From: Tanypteryx hageni
Taxonomy: Eukaryota; Arthropoda; Insecta; Odonata; Petaluridae
Length of the DNA stretch: 64,000 nucleotides
Direction of reading: 5' to 3'
Assembly (NCBI GenBank): GCA_028673005.1
Contig: CM054117.1
Location: 52,077,870-52,141,869 of the forward strand
Shown piece by piece: positions 9,926-22,140 of the stretch. The notes beneath the pieces are model-generated. The model saw only the letters and a list, made by a program, of their open reading frames with translations, did no database searches and had not been told where the DNA came from. The translations under genes and the position numbers were made by a program. Numbering within the stretch: position 1 is the first letter of the stretch; each line of letters starts with the position of its first letter.

Positions 9926-11757
9926 GGTTAACTTCTATTATTTTTTATTATTCTCGCCGAAGAATGGCAGTTAATTTAGTTTAATGATGATTTTAAGGTG
10001 AAAATTTCCAAATTCAAGATTTCATCGTCATAATTTTACCGAACTAATATGAATCTGTGTTAAATTTTGCGTATTGCTTTTTCATCATAGCTCCGCGGGC
10101 CGCATAATATGCTCTCGGGAGCCCAATGTTTTCCACCCCTGCCGTAAAGTCTAGGAAGTAAAGGATTTTGGCTTAAGACTTTGTGCCAGTCACTTTTCCT
10201 GAGGAGCGTAGGACACTTGCGAATCACTTCTGTCCCTTTTTATGGAAGGTGAGATCCGAATCTACCATAACCACCCCACTGGCTTCGAAAAAGCCTTGGA
10301 ATTTTTCAATAATAATATAATTAATTTCGTGAAGATAAAGAAAAGTTGATAAGGGAATGAGGCAAATTGAGAATAAACATAACGCGTAGGTTATGCATAG
10401 TAAAAAAAATAATCTAGTACGAACAATGCAGACGAATTATGACTAAAGAAGTGCTTTGCGTTTTGAAGGGAATACCAAGTGATGCAAATTGGGATAGGGA
10501 TAAATATTGAGACTGCTAAAGATAGTCCACGGGAATGATTTTTAATCAAGGTATTGTCCATAACTAATCAGAATCTGCATGTAGAAAATATTGCGCTTAG
10601 TTAACCAATAAAACAATTATGAGCCTGAAGGACTTTTCATCTTCTAAAGAATTCTTTTAGGCCATTTCCTTGGTGTCTTTCTGTTGGCACGGGGTTTCTG
10701 CGTGGGATTTTATTTGCGCTCATAACGGGTTTCTTTGAATTTTCATTGTATTTCCTTACATTGACACATGCTATAGTCGTGCAGTTGAGTCATTTTGAAC
10801 CCCAAAATCGATTCTCCGAATTCCGCTTCTTCAAATTTCATCAACCTCCACGTATTTAAATTCGTTAGCAAACGCAAGGATCGTTTAATAGGGCATGTTA
10901 GAATTGCTCACTGAGAAAGCTATGCCGCAATCCGTCCATCAGTTTAATTTTCGTGAAATATTTACCGTTTCTTTTTGGAAGCCTTACTTAAGACAGCGAA
11001 AGATGGTAAGCGAGAAGAGGACGATAACGACGTCGACAGAGTTGCCGAAAAGGAAGAATGAAATTAGGGAAGAGAAAGATGGGAGAATGGAAGAGAAAGT
11101 TAGGAGAAAGGAAGAGGAAGAAGGCGAGCGAAGGACAGGGATAAGGGGGGGAGATGAAGTTGATTGATGACATGATCTCCCTCTACACAGCGTGCGTGGG
11201 AGAGAGGCGAGGGCGGGATGTTGAATTTCTCATCATGCCCGTCTGTGTGTGTGGATGGGTTCATCGTCAAGCGTTTCAAAAAAGGGGGTTATCCCGGGTG
11301 AGTGAGAGGACGCCGAAAAAAATTTTCAAACTATCCATAGGATAGAGGGAGAACTACGTTGGGATAGCGAAAAATAAGGTTTGGAGTGGGTTTAAGGAGG
11401 CAAAAAAGAGAGGCATATAAAAGGTGGGGCAGTCCTAAAAACATCGTTCGTTCAATAAAAAAGGTCGATTTTTTTGGGTCGTTGGTTACACTCCGTCGTC
11501 TCGAGCGAAATAAAAAAGCGTCGGGTATAGGAGAATAAAAAAGTGGAAAAATTCGAAGCGCGAGCACACAAATATACACACATTAAACTCACGATTAATC
11601 GGTTATCAAATCATCGGATTTTCAATTAGTCGAGAATTAGAAAATATTAAATGTAAAATTGTTATACTATATGTTGCGTACGTATTTATTTGTCTTTTAA
11701 CCGGTAAAGGAATTAATGCATGGTGTAGTAAGACATTCTGTAAGAGCAGAAAAAAAT
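9926..11757. other. Gene-free stretch with a hAT-like end and a purine tract
   Basis: At 10092-10141 a segment CCGCGGGCCGCATAA...CCACCCCTG resembles the right end of a ZBED-type hAT, but I find no matching left end. A strongly purine-rich plus strand (GA-rich) runs about 11000-11160, producing shadow frames on both strands. No gene is supported. Confidence 0.45.
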
Positions 11758-11817
11758 TGTCTTGACCGGGAATCAAACCCGGGCGGATGTTCTACAACTG
11801 AATTAACGAGGCAGACA
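11758..11817 (-). pseudogene. tRNA-like sequence lacking the anticodon arm
   Basis: On the minus strand TGTCT...AGACA pairs as an acceptor. The D region TTAATTCAGTTGTAGAAC follows, and a perfect T arm CCGGG-TTTGATT-CCCGG (box B with one mismatch) closes it. Only six bases separate D and T arms, so the anticodon arm is missing and the unit is 60 nt. It is either a deleted tRNA pseudogene or the head of a tRNA-derived SINE. No A-rich tail is obvious. Confidence 0.6.
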
Positions 11818-14037
11818 AATGTTTCAAAATCGATTACTCGAATTGTAAATTTACTTTATACAGTAAAACTAAGTCTTACTTTTCCGTTTTCTTTAGTTTC
11901 ATAACATTTCCTTCATTTTTCATGTATGTATTCTATGGTTCGTTTGAATAAGCTTGTCAGTCAACCGGATTATCCGGTAAATTAGTAGTGTATTGTATTT
12001 GTGTGAGTGTACAAACACGTATATGCGTGTAGTTGCATTGCAAGAGAGAAAAGTTTTTGGCGAGCGGAGTTATAAAGAGAAAAGGAAGTGATAGGGAAGG
12101 GATCGAGAGGTGGATGGGGAGGAGGAGGATGAGTGTCCGGATGAAGGGGCACTCGGAAATGATACGATGATGAAATGGCTCCAATGTGTCGTTCTGAGAG
12201 CTTAAACTCCTAGATGCCGCGTCCCTTCGTTTTTTTTACGATGTTTTGATTGATGTCCTTGGTTGAACATAACCATAGGTCGGGATTCTGATGGAGGGGA
12301 CGTTTCTCGTTTATCCGTGCTGTAAAAGTTGACAGATTTTTACATTTTTTTTGAGGGCGCGCTATTTTTTGGTGGATTTCTTTCGAATACATTGGGGCTT
12401 TAAACAAATTAAGGTCTCGAGCTGCTGTTTTTTGAGTGACTCCGGCAAACTTGAATAAGCAGCGAAGGAAATTTTTGCTGCGCAGTTGTGGCTGCGTTGC
12501 CCGTGGAAGTGTATTTCAAGCTTTTTTCCTCGCGTTAATGTTGAAGGAAACACGATACTGAACCGTGCGACCCTATGTACATCCTAATGGAGGAATGTGT
12601 ATTTTGGGTGAAGTATTCATGAATTTGCCATGAACGCAATAGATGCTAGAAGAACATCACACACGCAATTTGGGCGGTTAGTTTCCAGTTTATTTTGGTG
12701 GCTTTCAAAAGTTCCAGCATTTAATTCTCGCGTATGCGTTCACTTAATAGTACAGTGCATGCAAAAAACGTGTACATGCACCAATATGATACTCATGCGT
12801 CCCGCTTAGGTTAGCGTATGAGTGCTTTCAAAATATCTAAATGTGTTATTGAAAGATATAATGCCCGTATAAAAGGCATTTTTTTATCCCACTCACTCAA
12901 AGCGTTGATTTCCTCATATCAATAAGGGTTGCGTAATGCCAAAATCCTGGTCATCGTATTAAGCTAAATGGAGTATGACAGCAATAAGTTACTGCAGAAT
13001 AGCGAATCCATTGTAAACGGAGAACTTTTTTATCAAATTGCCCTTATAGCGCTTCAAATCAATCTCAAAAATCACGAGAAGAAGAATCTAAAGAATTCAA
13101 AATCCTCCTGATATATTTAATATTTAGATACCCGGCAGAAAGAAAGTGTTGCGTGAATGCATGTTGAAAGAGTTGTATTAACCGCGCAGATTGTCCCGGC
13201 GGAGTTTTAAAGTGGAAGCATCCATAAAACAAACATCATTCTGCACGCCATTCCTTAGCGTTCAAACTAAATGTTGTGTCCTTTGATGTACCCTAATATT
13301 CGTCAACGATGAAAAATTCATGATGCGTTTTGCCCACCATAATAACGTTCCCATCTCTGCTATGTAGGCCTAAATTCACTGACGCTATGAGGGGACCCCT
13401 AAGGGCCGTGTAGCCCTGGCGCATCCGCGCCGTTGCCCTCGGGTTGATACGGTTCTGGCCATTGGGATTGTAATGTTTACCCGAACACACGTGTTTGTGA
13501 ATGAATGCGCTGGTGAAGAGTAACGTCCCCTTAAACGCAGTGACCGCTCCTTGTGAAGGTGCACTTGCTATTTATTTCTCTGGTTTAAGGTATGTTTTTA
13601 AAAATCTATCTACATAAAATTTGTCGAATGTCCGTCTGAGGCAAGGTCATTTGAATGAGACACTATTTGAATACCAATTTTAATCAACATAAATGAGGGC
13701 CGGAGTGGCTCCCGATTGGGTCACTTTTTTATTTAATTTTAGATTTCATTTCTTTATTTAATTTGATTGATGATTTTGATTTGGAAATGTCCATCGAGTC
13801 GTCTTTTTTTAACTAAAATTTTTAATAAATTTAAATTAGTATATTTTCTGCTATCATGAAATATATGAATTATAAAAGCAAAGTATGTGTATTATTCTAT
13901 TGTTTTTAAAGTTGCGTAGCAACGGACAAGCCACTAGTTTCTTTAATAACACGAGGCTCTATCATTAGTTTTGATGCAGTTGTATAGGTTTTTAAGGATT
14001 TACAAGCTGTAGTAATAACGTCGAAGTAGCGATAGAC
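11818..14037. other. Gene-free stretch, GA-rich patch and GC-rich islet
   Basis: The plus strand is purine-rich around 12040-12140. A short GC-rich islet lies at 13385-13460 and may be a repeat, but I cannot identify it. Frames at 12210-12553 and 13293-13490 (minus) are not recognisable. Confidence 0.5.
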
Positions 14038-14837
14038 TGGTTGGGAACAAAAATGAGACGTTAAAAGTAGATAGATGGGAACCTCGCGACGGTTAATCCC
14101 TTGGATCGTCATTAGCCGGGGGGATACCTCAAGTCTTCCGCTGTACGAACCTTCCTCGACGCCCGAGCTCGTCCTTCCCAGCGGGGTATCCCCTGACCGC
14201 AGGGATGATTAAGCATGAGTTAATCAAAACGTTTTAATCCATTTCTGATTAGATTGCATCTCTGTTTCACACAGTACTTAGTTTCTCGACTATGCACGTC
14301 TTTTAAACGGCTTTCTACGGCAAATATTAAGGAAGTTGATATTTTTTACTCAAAGGTGGGTTAGTTTCCCACGGTTTTAGCTACATTTAAACGCTCTTAT
14401 ATATCACGAGGCGACATGACACCATATCTTCTCATTCCAACTACCTTTAGTTTTAATTTCGTCCCGCTTGATTTTTGCGCTTGAAATATAAAAAAAATGT
14501 GACATTAAATTATTGCAGGCCCCTTAAATTATTACGGTATTTATCGCAACCCTCAGTATGTTCCAGTTTATGTTCTGATGAGAGACCCCGTGTGAATAGG
14601 GTGATCAGATGCTGATGGTCACAACCGGGAAAAAATGAGTTTTGAAGGAGAAAATCCGGGACATTTTGAAAAAAAATCTGATGTGGCCACCACATGACTT
14701 TTTCCATGCCTGTAATAATTTAAAAAATTCTAAATAAGTCAAATGATAATAAATATTTTTAGGAACTGCGAGAAAAATTCAAAGACTTAACAAAGAACTG
14801 AAATAAACTCAAACCGCAGCCTTCTGGTATAGGATAT

Positions 14838-15268
14838 GATAGCCACGAAGCTCCAACAGTTAAGAAAATGTGAGAGAATCCTGTTATTTATCCTTGGTTA
14901 GTCCTCAAATGCAATACGCAGCAGCGATTTGGGATCCATATCAGTAGGGACTCATAAAGGATTTAGAAAAAATACAGCGGCGAGCAGCTAGATTCGTGAA
15001 AAAGAATTACGATAAAAAACAGAGCGTTACGTTACTCATTGAAGAGTTGAGTTGGCCATCGTTGAAAGATCGTAGATTACAGGCGAGACTTAAACTTCAA
15101 AATAAATATAGGTCGGGGATATTCGTAAATGAAATGAAGGATATTATTCGACAACCAACTTATATCGGACGGAGGGATAATGAGGACAAGATTCGCGAAA
15201 TAGATAGTAGAACGGATAGGTATAAGGAGTCCTTTTACCCTAGGACAATACGTGACCACAATAGATAA
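14838..15268 (+). pseudogene. LINE reverse transcriptase C-terminal fragment (CR1/Jockey-like)
   Basis: The reading frame carries the conserved end of a LINE ORF2. YAAAIWDPYQ is followed by a stop, then LEKIQRRAARFVKKNYD, and a C-terminal ESFYPRTIRDHNR before the stop at 15266-15268. Related live elements have the same YAA.VWDPY / IQRRAARFV / FFPRTI.DWN layout. The 5' part, including the catalytic domain, is missing, and an upstream stop lies near 14860. This is the usual 5'-truncation product of LINE insertion. Its 3' UTR continues into the family F repeat. Confidence 0.8.
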
Positions 15269-15354
15269 CAGTGAATAATAATTAGTTAGGAACTTGGTGC
15301 GCGGCACCCCCTGCCATCCACCGGCAAGGTGACTTGCAGGGTAATATGTAAATA

Positions 15355-15746
15355 TAGATAACAAACAGAAGCGTTACTAATAAACTGTAAGATGTAACTA
15401 AACGTAAAGAGTTTACAATTGTCGCCGGTAGGTGATGTGGTTGTGGCAGCTAAAAAATGTAGTCTGTATTATATCTCTTAAATAATGTTTCAAACAAAGG
15501 TTGTGGAAATTGAATTTCCTACAATTTTTATTCTAGCATGTTTTCACGTATATAAAATATTAAAGCAAATATTCCAAAAAAAGGGATAAATGACAAAAGT
15601 AAACACCCACTTCCGTTTGACCGATTTTTACCAAAAATTAATCAGTTCTTTTCCCTTTAACAAAAATGTCAAATATGAAATATCGCGTTGACCTGATTAA
15701 TAGTTTTTCATTTAGAGGACCCACAAAATTCCAGTCACACACACAC
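15355..15746 (+). repeat. Family F repeat, 3' UTR of the LINE fragment
   Basis: It shares with 39780-40200 the blocks AGCGTTACTAA, GTAACTAA, GTAGGTGATGTGGTTGTGGCA, AATAGTTTTTCATTTAGAG and a closing (CA)n run. Its place directly after LINE coding sequence is the best evidence that family F is a LINE 3' end. Confidence 0.7.
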
Positions 15747-16025
15747 ATCAACTTCCTTAATATTTACAGTAGAAAGCCGTTTAAAAGACATGCATATTCG
15801 AGAAACTACGTACATGCATTCTAATCAGGAATGCATTAAAAATTTTTTGATTAACTCGTGCTTAATCATCCCTGCGATCATGGGATACCCCGCTTGGAAG
15901 GGTGACCTCGGGCGTCGAGGAAGGGTTCGCACAGCCGAGGACTTGAGGTATCTCGCGGGCTAATCACAATCCAAGGGATTGACCGCCGCAAGGTCCCCGC
16001 CGATCTACTTTTAACCCAATTGGAG

Positions 16026-17875
16026 GAGGGGGGCTCATTTCAGAGCGTTTTGTTTCAAATGTAATCATCTAATATGTAGCTTAATTCTGTCCCTCCGTCC
16101 GTTGCATGTTGGTTTTCAGCTTCTACCAAACGGATTTTCATGAAATTTGGTATTGAGGTCTTATGGCCAAAAACAATAAGAAAATGACATAAATGGGTTA
16201 CATAACTTAATCAGGGATTCAACTTTATTCATATCTTGTAAAATATTTGATATACCAAAAAAGTCCCCAAATAAATTTTGTCGAACTAGCTAAACAGAAT
16301 ATTTCTTTCAGAAAACATTTTAAAAGTAGGAGTAGCCTTTTTAAAGAAAATCAAACAAGAACGTCGTAATTTGCATTGAAGTATTCTTGCATGGATACCA
16401 CTTAAATGTTGTCTACAAATACAATCTTCGCAGTAACTGAAATAAATTAGATCTGCTGTAATTGCCAAAATATGTGTAATTACCTTATATGTGTATGCTA
16501 CATTTTGTAAGCGGATTGAAATAGATTATCTGCGACAAATAAAGAACGTAAACGTAAATATTACAACTACCTATCTCAAGTAAGATATGTTTAAAATAAT
16601 TTTCGATTGTTTGTTTAATTAAAAACGATTAGAACATAAATCGGTAAATAAAAATTTAATATTTCCCTGGCATAATTTCTGATATGTCGTTTTGCAGTGC
16701 GAAAGTAGGATTTTTTCCAAGGTCTCCCGGCCCCCGAGTTGTGTGGTTTGATCGTTCCGTCCTTCGGAAGGGTCGTTAAGCTTGGTGCTTATCGTAAAGA
16801 GTAGGCTAATGCCTGCACCGAGTTTCCCCTCCTTTCTTCTGTGTGTATGTCCAGTTGATGACAGTGAAAAATGAACAGAGCAGTCGACGCACTTTAAAAA
16901 TTAATTACTAGTACTACTACGTTTTGCAGTATTTAGTCATACTAAAATTACCTACCTACGCTCTTTAATGAGCTAATTTAGAGGGGGGAGACATTTTTAG
17001 TATACGGAATGACATCATCGAATCGTGGTGTTTCGCTGTTTAATGGAGTGCGTTTCTTAAACTATAAAGTTTAGTTTCAAATACTGCATCACACTAAATG
17101 CTTGTAATACACAGGGTACTTTCCTAACTTGTTTTTAAATCATTTGCATATTTCTCTCAGGAATGATATTTGATTAAAATTTTAATGCCCTAAAGCACAT
17201 CTACTGGGAGAGGTTGAGGTATTTGTGATTTGATGAGAGGTTTGACTGCCGTTCCTGTGAGGAAGAAAGCGAAAACTCGGTTATTTTATTACCTGGAGAA
17301 GTTTCTTATAGCATTAGTTAATTGTTCATACAGAGTATTCCATCTAAAAGGAAGGAGGAGAGGAATTTAAGATGAATAAAAAGGGAGAAAAGACTTACAA
17401 GCGTAATTCTGAGGAATCCTATTCCCAGAATTTTGCTACTTAAACCCTCACAGAAATTTTAGGAAAAAACTGGATTAATTTAAGCTCCTTTATTTTTTGA
17501 ATGATATGCTCTTTTATTTAGTAGAAAACTTAAGAAAGTGAGGATGATGAAAGATCGGTATTGTTGCTAAAGCTGGCATATATTTATGCAATACCTATAG
17601 ATATAAAAATATTTCAGCTTGGAAAATAGCACAAGTTAATAGAAGTTTTGACTTTAATAAATGTTGCGTGAACTATAGAAATTGAGCTTTAGATAAATTT
17701 TATGATTTAGTGCTTTTAGGGAAATCTTTTTTTAAAATCCAATTAGAGTAAGGAAAACACGGCAGACGTGATCTAAAAGAATACTTGCATCAATAGCGAA
17801 GAAATGCCCAAACTATATGTTAAAGTAAATTATTCAAGGGAAAACATGGAATCATTTAAAAAAATGTAGTGAAGG
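16026..17875. other. AT-rich stretch with one dispersed repeat module
   Basis: At 16085-16175 the module CTCCGTCCGTTGCATGTT...CATGAAATTTGGTATTG matches the satellite unit at 34900-34980 and, inverted, 32600-32680, 33000 and 39435-39500. No gene is supported in the rest. Confidence 0.6.
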
Positions 17876-18015
17876 GCGATGATTTTCAGAGTGAAATCGG
17901 CCTTCCTTTTTATGAAGTATAGCCTTCCGGCCGGTTTTCTCCGGCCATCATCAGGCTAACAAGTTCTCATTACTGCGATGACGGCCTGGAAGGAAACTGG
18001 CCGGAACTTTGCTCT
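17876..18015. repeat. Inverted pair of CTGATGA-GGCC repeats
   Basis: Minus-strand CTGATGA (17948-17954) is followed by a strong hairpin GGCCGG-AGAAAA-CCGGCC. A plus-strand mirror has CGATGACGGCC...GGAAACTGGCCGG (17976-18004). The shared CTGATGA and GAAAC blocks recall the hammerhead motif, but the hairpin uses GGCC halves on either side of GAAA. So this is not a canonical hammerhead fold, or it has lost half of stem II. Confidence 0.5.
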
Positions 18016-18471
18016 GCACACAATAGAGGCACCGATTATAACCGAGAAAGCTCATCCTATAAAAAATTAATATGTTTCTATTACGATTCTGCAAAGATTA
18101 ATTAGAAGCTGTCAGTGGATTTTCCGGCTTTGGATTGTCTAATTTCAACAGGATTACTGACCGTAATCTTATCTGTCCAATTTACCACAAGTAATGACTG
18201 GACCAATTTAAGTATATCTTGTGAACGTAGTTCAAATACTGCCTCCAAATTTAGTAAAGGTTAGGAGAAATTTTCTCGTATTCTTTGGATTAAACTTATG
18301 AGTTTTAACTTCTTTCCTTTTTATGTCATTCTTTAAATCGCTCTTTAACACCCGTCATCAAGGTTTTTAATTGAAACTTGATACCACTTCAATTTCTACA
18401 TCACAGTTTTTAGCCTACTTTCAAGAGTGGAAATAGGCTTCTAGTTTTGTCGCTGTGTCTGTCTGTCCTCC

Positions 18472-19642
18472 CTATTTAGGCTGACCATATCCCAACAAGG
18501 CGAAAACGGGGCATTTTAAGTTATATTTTTCTGCCGAGCTTATTTTCTTTAACAAATTTTTATTTTTTACAATTTTGTCATAGAAATCACTACACGTCAT
18601 GTTAAAGTTCACACGCACGATTAGCATTGCTTTCATAGTATCGATGCTTATTCTCGATTTTTCATTCGACCAAATTTTGTTCATGAGAGAGAATATTCTT
18701 TCAACTGAGGCTGTTGTTCCTGGAAGACATAACACCAATTCGACGATTTTTTAAAATCTTCTTAGGCTACAGATAGTCTATTCATTTCCAAAAATATTTC
18801 GACCCATTTATTTGAGGTAGATATATGTTCTGAGTTCCAAATTCCTATCTTTCTAGTTATGATGGATTTCATCCAAACCAATGGTCAAATAATTGGGTTT
18901 CATCTACTCCTATGCGACTGAAATGATCTTTAATTTCTTCCAAACTGTTATGTATCTCTTTCCACCGAGGTAACTGTTTTAATAATATCCATTTAAACCT
19001 ATCAGATACCCCAAAGCTCTTTTCCCATTTTTCCAAATCTTCTATACTGGTAGAATAAACATTTGAAATGATTTCATAAAACTCGGTTTCAGTTATCTTT
19101 TCAGATTCCACCAGCGACTTAAGTTGAATTGTTACATCTGTTGTAATAAAACTTTCTTCATTCCTAGCAATAAGGACTTCTTTAAGAGATTTTACACCCA
19201 AGGCTACTTCAGTTGCCGACACATCTGTTTTTTCTATAGATTCTACTGCTTGCTGAAATGTTGAAATTTGATCTCTCGCAAATGATAACCATAATTTTAG
19301 GCAGGAATCTTCAAATAGATTTTTCAAAATCATTGAAAACTTTTGTTGTGAAAGAAAGTAAGAACGTAACCCATTAAACATTTCTAATATTCTGTCTATC
19401 GCAGGTCCTAAGGATAAAAATATTGTGTTTCCATGTTCTAATAACTTAGAATAATCTTCTCCTGCAAATTTACAAAAGTCTTTGAGCTCCTGAACTCTAA
19501 CTGCATATATGTGAAAGCGAGCTCCCGAGGATAGTTTTTGTTGCGAAGATTGAAGTCCAGGGTTCGATTCCGGAGCTATCCTACCCATTTGATTTACATG
19601 GGAAATCTGAAATCCATCGTGCATGGTAATTTTCTCTTGCAC
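18472..19642 (-). pseudogene. hAT transposase relic with C-terminal dimerisation domain
   Basis: Two minus-strand pieces belong together. The upstream open piece (18869-19642, 257 codons) is rich in acidic helices (KNLFEDSCLKLWLSFARDQ, EYIISNVYS-like segment) without a catalytic motif I recognise. The downstream piece (18472-18738) reads LPGTTASVERIFSLMNKIWS and then MKAMLIVRVNFN, the classic hATC dimerisation motif. Stops and a frameshift lie between 18739 and 18868. The right edge at about 18478 (TTTAGGCTGACCATATCCC) looks like a decayed hAT terminal repeat. The first about 35 codons overlap a tRNA-like patch and probably are not transposase. Confidence 0.8.
19529..19581 (+). pseudogene. 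Possible tRNA-like fragment with box B
   Basis: GGATAG (19529-19534) can pair with CTATCC (19576-19581), and GGGTTCGATTCC is a perfect box B. The D arm is missing. It overlaps the start of the hAT-derived frame on the other strand. It is too short to call a tRNA gene. Confidence 0.35.
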
Positions 19643-19847
19643 ATTAAAATGTATTATATTTGTAACATCGGAGCGAGTTTTGTACTATTCTCTGAGGAAA
19701 GGAAAGAAGATGATAATTTTTATCGTATAATTTTGTTTTTCGATTATATTTCTTATAATTTTGCGTAAATACGAGCGATTTTGCAGTTTTTATCTCTCAT
19801 TACGAGAGTGTTGCCATAGCAACAACTATTGTTGGACTCAGATTCGG

Positions 19848-20643
19848 TATCATTATATATAGACGTTTCTTACTGAGGAGGATATAACATACTAGTAGTT
19901 GGTGCTTGTATTCTGCAAGCATATCATCTCAACATAGAAAAACATTAATTTTTCATATTTCATCATTACAAATATTTTTTTAATTCTAAATATTTTCGTT
20001 TTTCCCTTATGTAAAAATAATAGATTAAAACAATCCCAAAACATTGCAATTTAAAGATTTTTATACTTTATCCATTATGGGGTACTAATGCTACACATTT
20101 CTACCAAATTTTAAAGTTGTAGTACTTCTAGAAGTAAAAAAATATTTGTTCAATTGTTTAAATTTTGAACATTTTTTACGGCCGCCGCAATATATTAATG
20201 GAAAGATTCAAATGTTTATTTGTGCAAATGCACTACTCTGGATATAACTTGAAAATTTCAGCTTCCTAACTCATCCCGTACTGTCTAAACAGTTATCTAT
20301 TTGTTTAAACTTTAAGAATTTTTAACTGCCAAACAAATAAAAATATCAAAATTTGTATAATCCCTATTTCGTTTTTTTTACGAATTCTACTTATAAAAAA
20401 ATTTCGACTCCGTAGGACATGCAAAAATTCATAAACCTTGAAAATTTGTTTAAACAATTGCAAATTTTTAGCGGCCGCAATGTTGCAATTTTTCATGATT
20501 TTCGGTTTTTCTAGTCGGTTTTGTACAAAATCCTACGTATGAAAAAAATTTCGAATCGCCAGCACATCTGGAAGTGCCTAAACATTAGTATCCTCCTATA
20601 TATATGTTATCATTATATATCGACGTTTCTTATAAGGCGGAGA
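19848..20643 (+). repeat. Degenerate satellite between short direct repeats
   Basis: Near-identical 35-bp boxes TATCATTATATAT-GACGTTTCTTA occur at 19848-19882 and 20608-20643, 760 bp apart. Between them (about 20060-20595) a degenerate unit repeats with a period near 146 bp, seen from GTTTAAA at 20156, 20303 and 20448, each followed by ATTTTTA and GGCCGC or its decayed form. No coding potential is seen. Confidence 0.6.
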
Positions 20644-21713
20644 CAGCTCAATTATCACTTTAAAATATAGTCAATTAACTTCTGCAACAAAAAAAACGTA
20701 TGATAATATGAAAATAATTTAAAACTTATGATGTTTTTTATTATTGTGTAAAGAGACACAAACCGTGTTCTCTTATGTGGCAGCACCAGTGCATTGTAAA
20801 GATTTATCCTAAGCCACGATTATGAGAATTCACAGGCGAGTTGGAATATATTTTGATGGTTTTCTTACTAGCGTCGGAATTGGAGAATGCTACCCTCATT
20901 TAGGAGACTGTAAACATCACACATTTATATTCCCTTTCCCTTCGTTAGCCTAAGAAAAATCCAATTCATATTTTTTTAAAGAGCTACTTTCCAAGGAAGT
21001 TTTACCATAATCTTTTTTCTCTCCGGTTGGTTTTCTTGCAATTTCCGCCACTCATTCGTCCAAAGCGGCATTCACGCATCGCCGAGTAGGGAATTATCTC
21101 GCAGGGTAAACGAAGTGGCCGCGAGCTTAAAGCACTTTCTTTTCTGGAGACGTCATACTCGACAATAGTGGGGAGAGGGTGGGCAGAATATTGCCTCAGA
21201 GGCGGAGTGATGAAGGGATTTTGGAACCACGAAGGCAGAAAAATCCCGCAGTTGTGGTTAGTTAGTTAGGATCAGGACATTGGTCCTCAGCGTGCAAGAA
21301 TCTCGGATCGGAATCACTCAGTAGGAGATGGAATAGTTGAATATTAGTGCAAAAGGACACGCTCTTGGAAATAAATTGGCAAGATTTTCTACATGGTTCA
21401 TAAATTTATGTGCTTAACAAAACGTTCCTTCCACAACGGTAAACCTTTACATCTCCCACTTAGCTTTATTACTGAAGTTCGGTTTAGCGAGGGAAATTTC
21501 TTTGGCTATGCTGAGGACATCTGTTGGAGAGGTTTCGGAAATAGTTTGCGCATCGTACTGCTATAGCCATCTCCGAGAAACGAGGATTAATTTGTCTTGA
21601 TAGCTGCGTGGTCGATGCATTCTTAAGGTAAATGGAAGAGGATCCGAGTTCGTTTCACTTACAAGAGACATTTTTCTCGTTGTGTAGTTTTTAAAAGAAC
21701 TACGTACTTGGCC
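20644..21713. other. Intergenic DNA, no gene found
   Basis: No recognisable domain or RNA gene. Base composition is more even around 21050-21250. Confidence 0.5.
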
Positions 21714-21887
21714 CAGTACCGTAACTAGGGCGTGGCAAGCGGGGCATCTGCCCCACCGCAGCTAAGTAAGGGGCGCAAAAAATCCAAATAGTAACTAAAT
21801 AAACTACAGACGATAATTTTTTGAAGGAGGGGGGTACATATATTTAGTAGTTTGCCCCGGGTGCTAACATAACTAGTTACGGTGCTG
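21714..21887. mobile_element. 174-bp hAT-type MITE
   Basis: The terminal inverted repeats are CAGTACCGTAACTAG at the left and, read inward, CAGCACCGTAACTAG at the right (14 of 15 identical). The flanks ACTTGGCC (21706-21713) and ACTTCACC (21888-21895) match at 6 of 8 positions, consistent with an aged 8-bp hAT TSD. A subterminal GGGGCATCTGCCCC palindrome is present. It has no coding sequence and would need a transposase from elsewhere. Confidence 0.85.
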
Positions 21888-22140
21888 ACTTCACCATTAC
21901 GTCATAGGTATACTCATTTCGCAGCATTATTTCTTGGACAGTCGCTTTCTATCAAAGGTTATCTTAAAAGCTTTGCTTGCTGTTTATCACGACTCTTAGA
22001 TTCCTGAAGTATTGTTCGTTTAATAATTTATTGTCCTTATTCTAAACCAAGCTCATATCTCTTTATCGTTACACTGTGTCGAAGTTGCTTGTCTGATCAT
22101 TTAACATTTATATATGTGTGCGCGTGCACCAGTGCGTATG

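Larger units (their letters stand above)
14038..16025. mobile_element. Element with long inverted repeats enclosing a LINE 3' end
   Basis: Left arm 14038-14340 and right arm 15747-16025 are reverse-complementary with roughly 80-85% identity by eye. Shared blocks include ATCAACTTCCTTAATATTT, GAAAGCCGTTTAAAAGAC, CTTAATCATCCCTGCG, GGGCGTCGAGGAAGG and ATCCAAGGGATT. The 1.4 kb between them holds a CR1/Jockey-like LINE fragment. Arms this long fit a foldback or long-TIR DNA element, or two copies inserted in opposite directions. I could not see a clean TSD at the outer edges, and no transposase is present. Confidence 0.7.
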
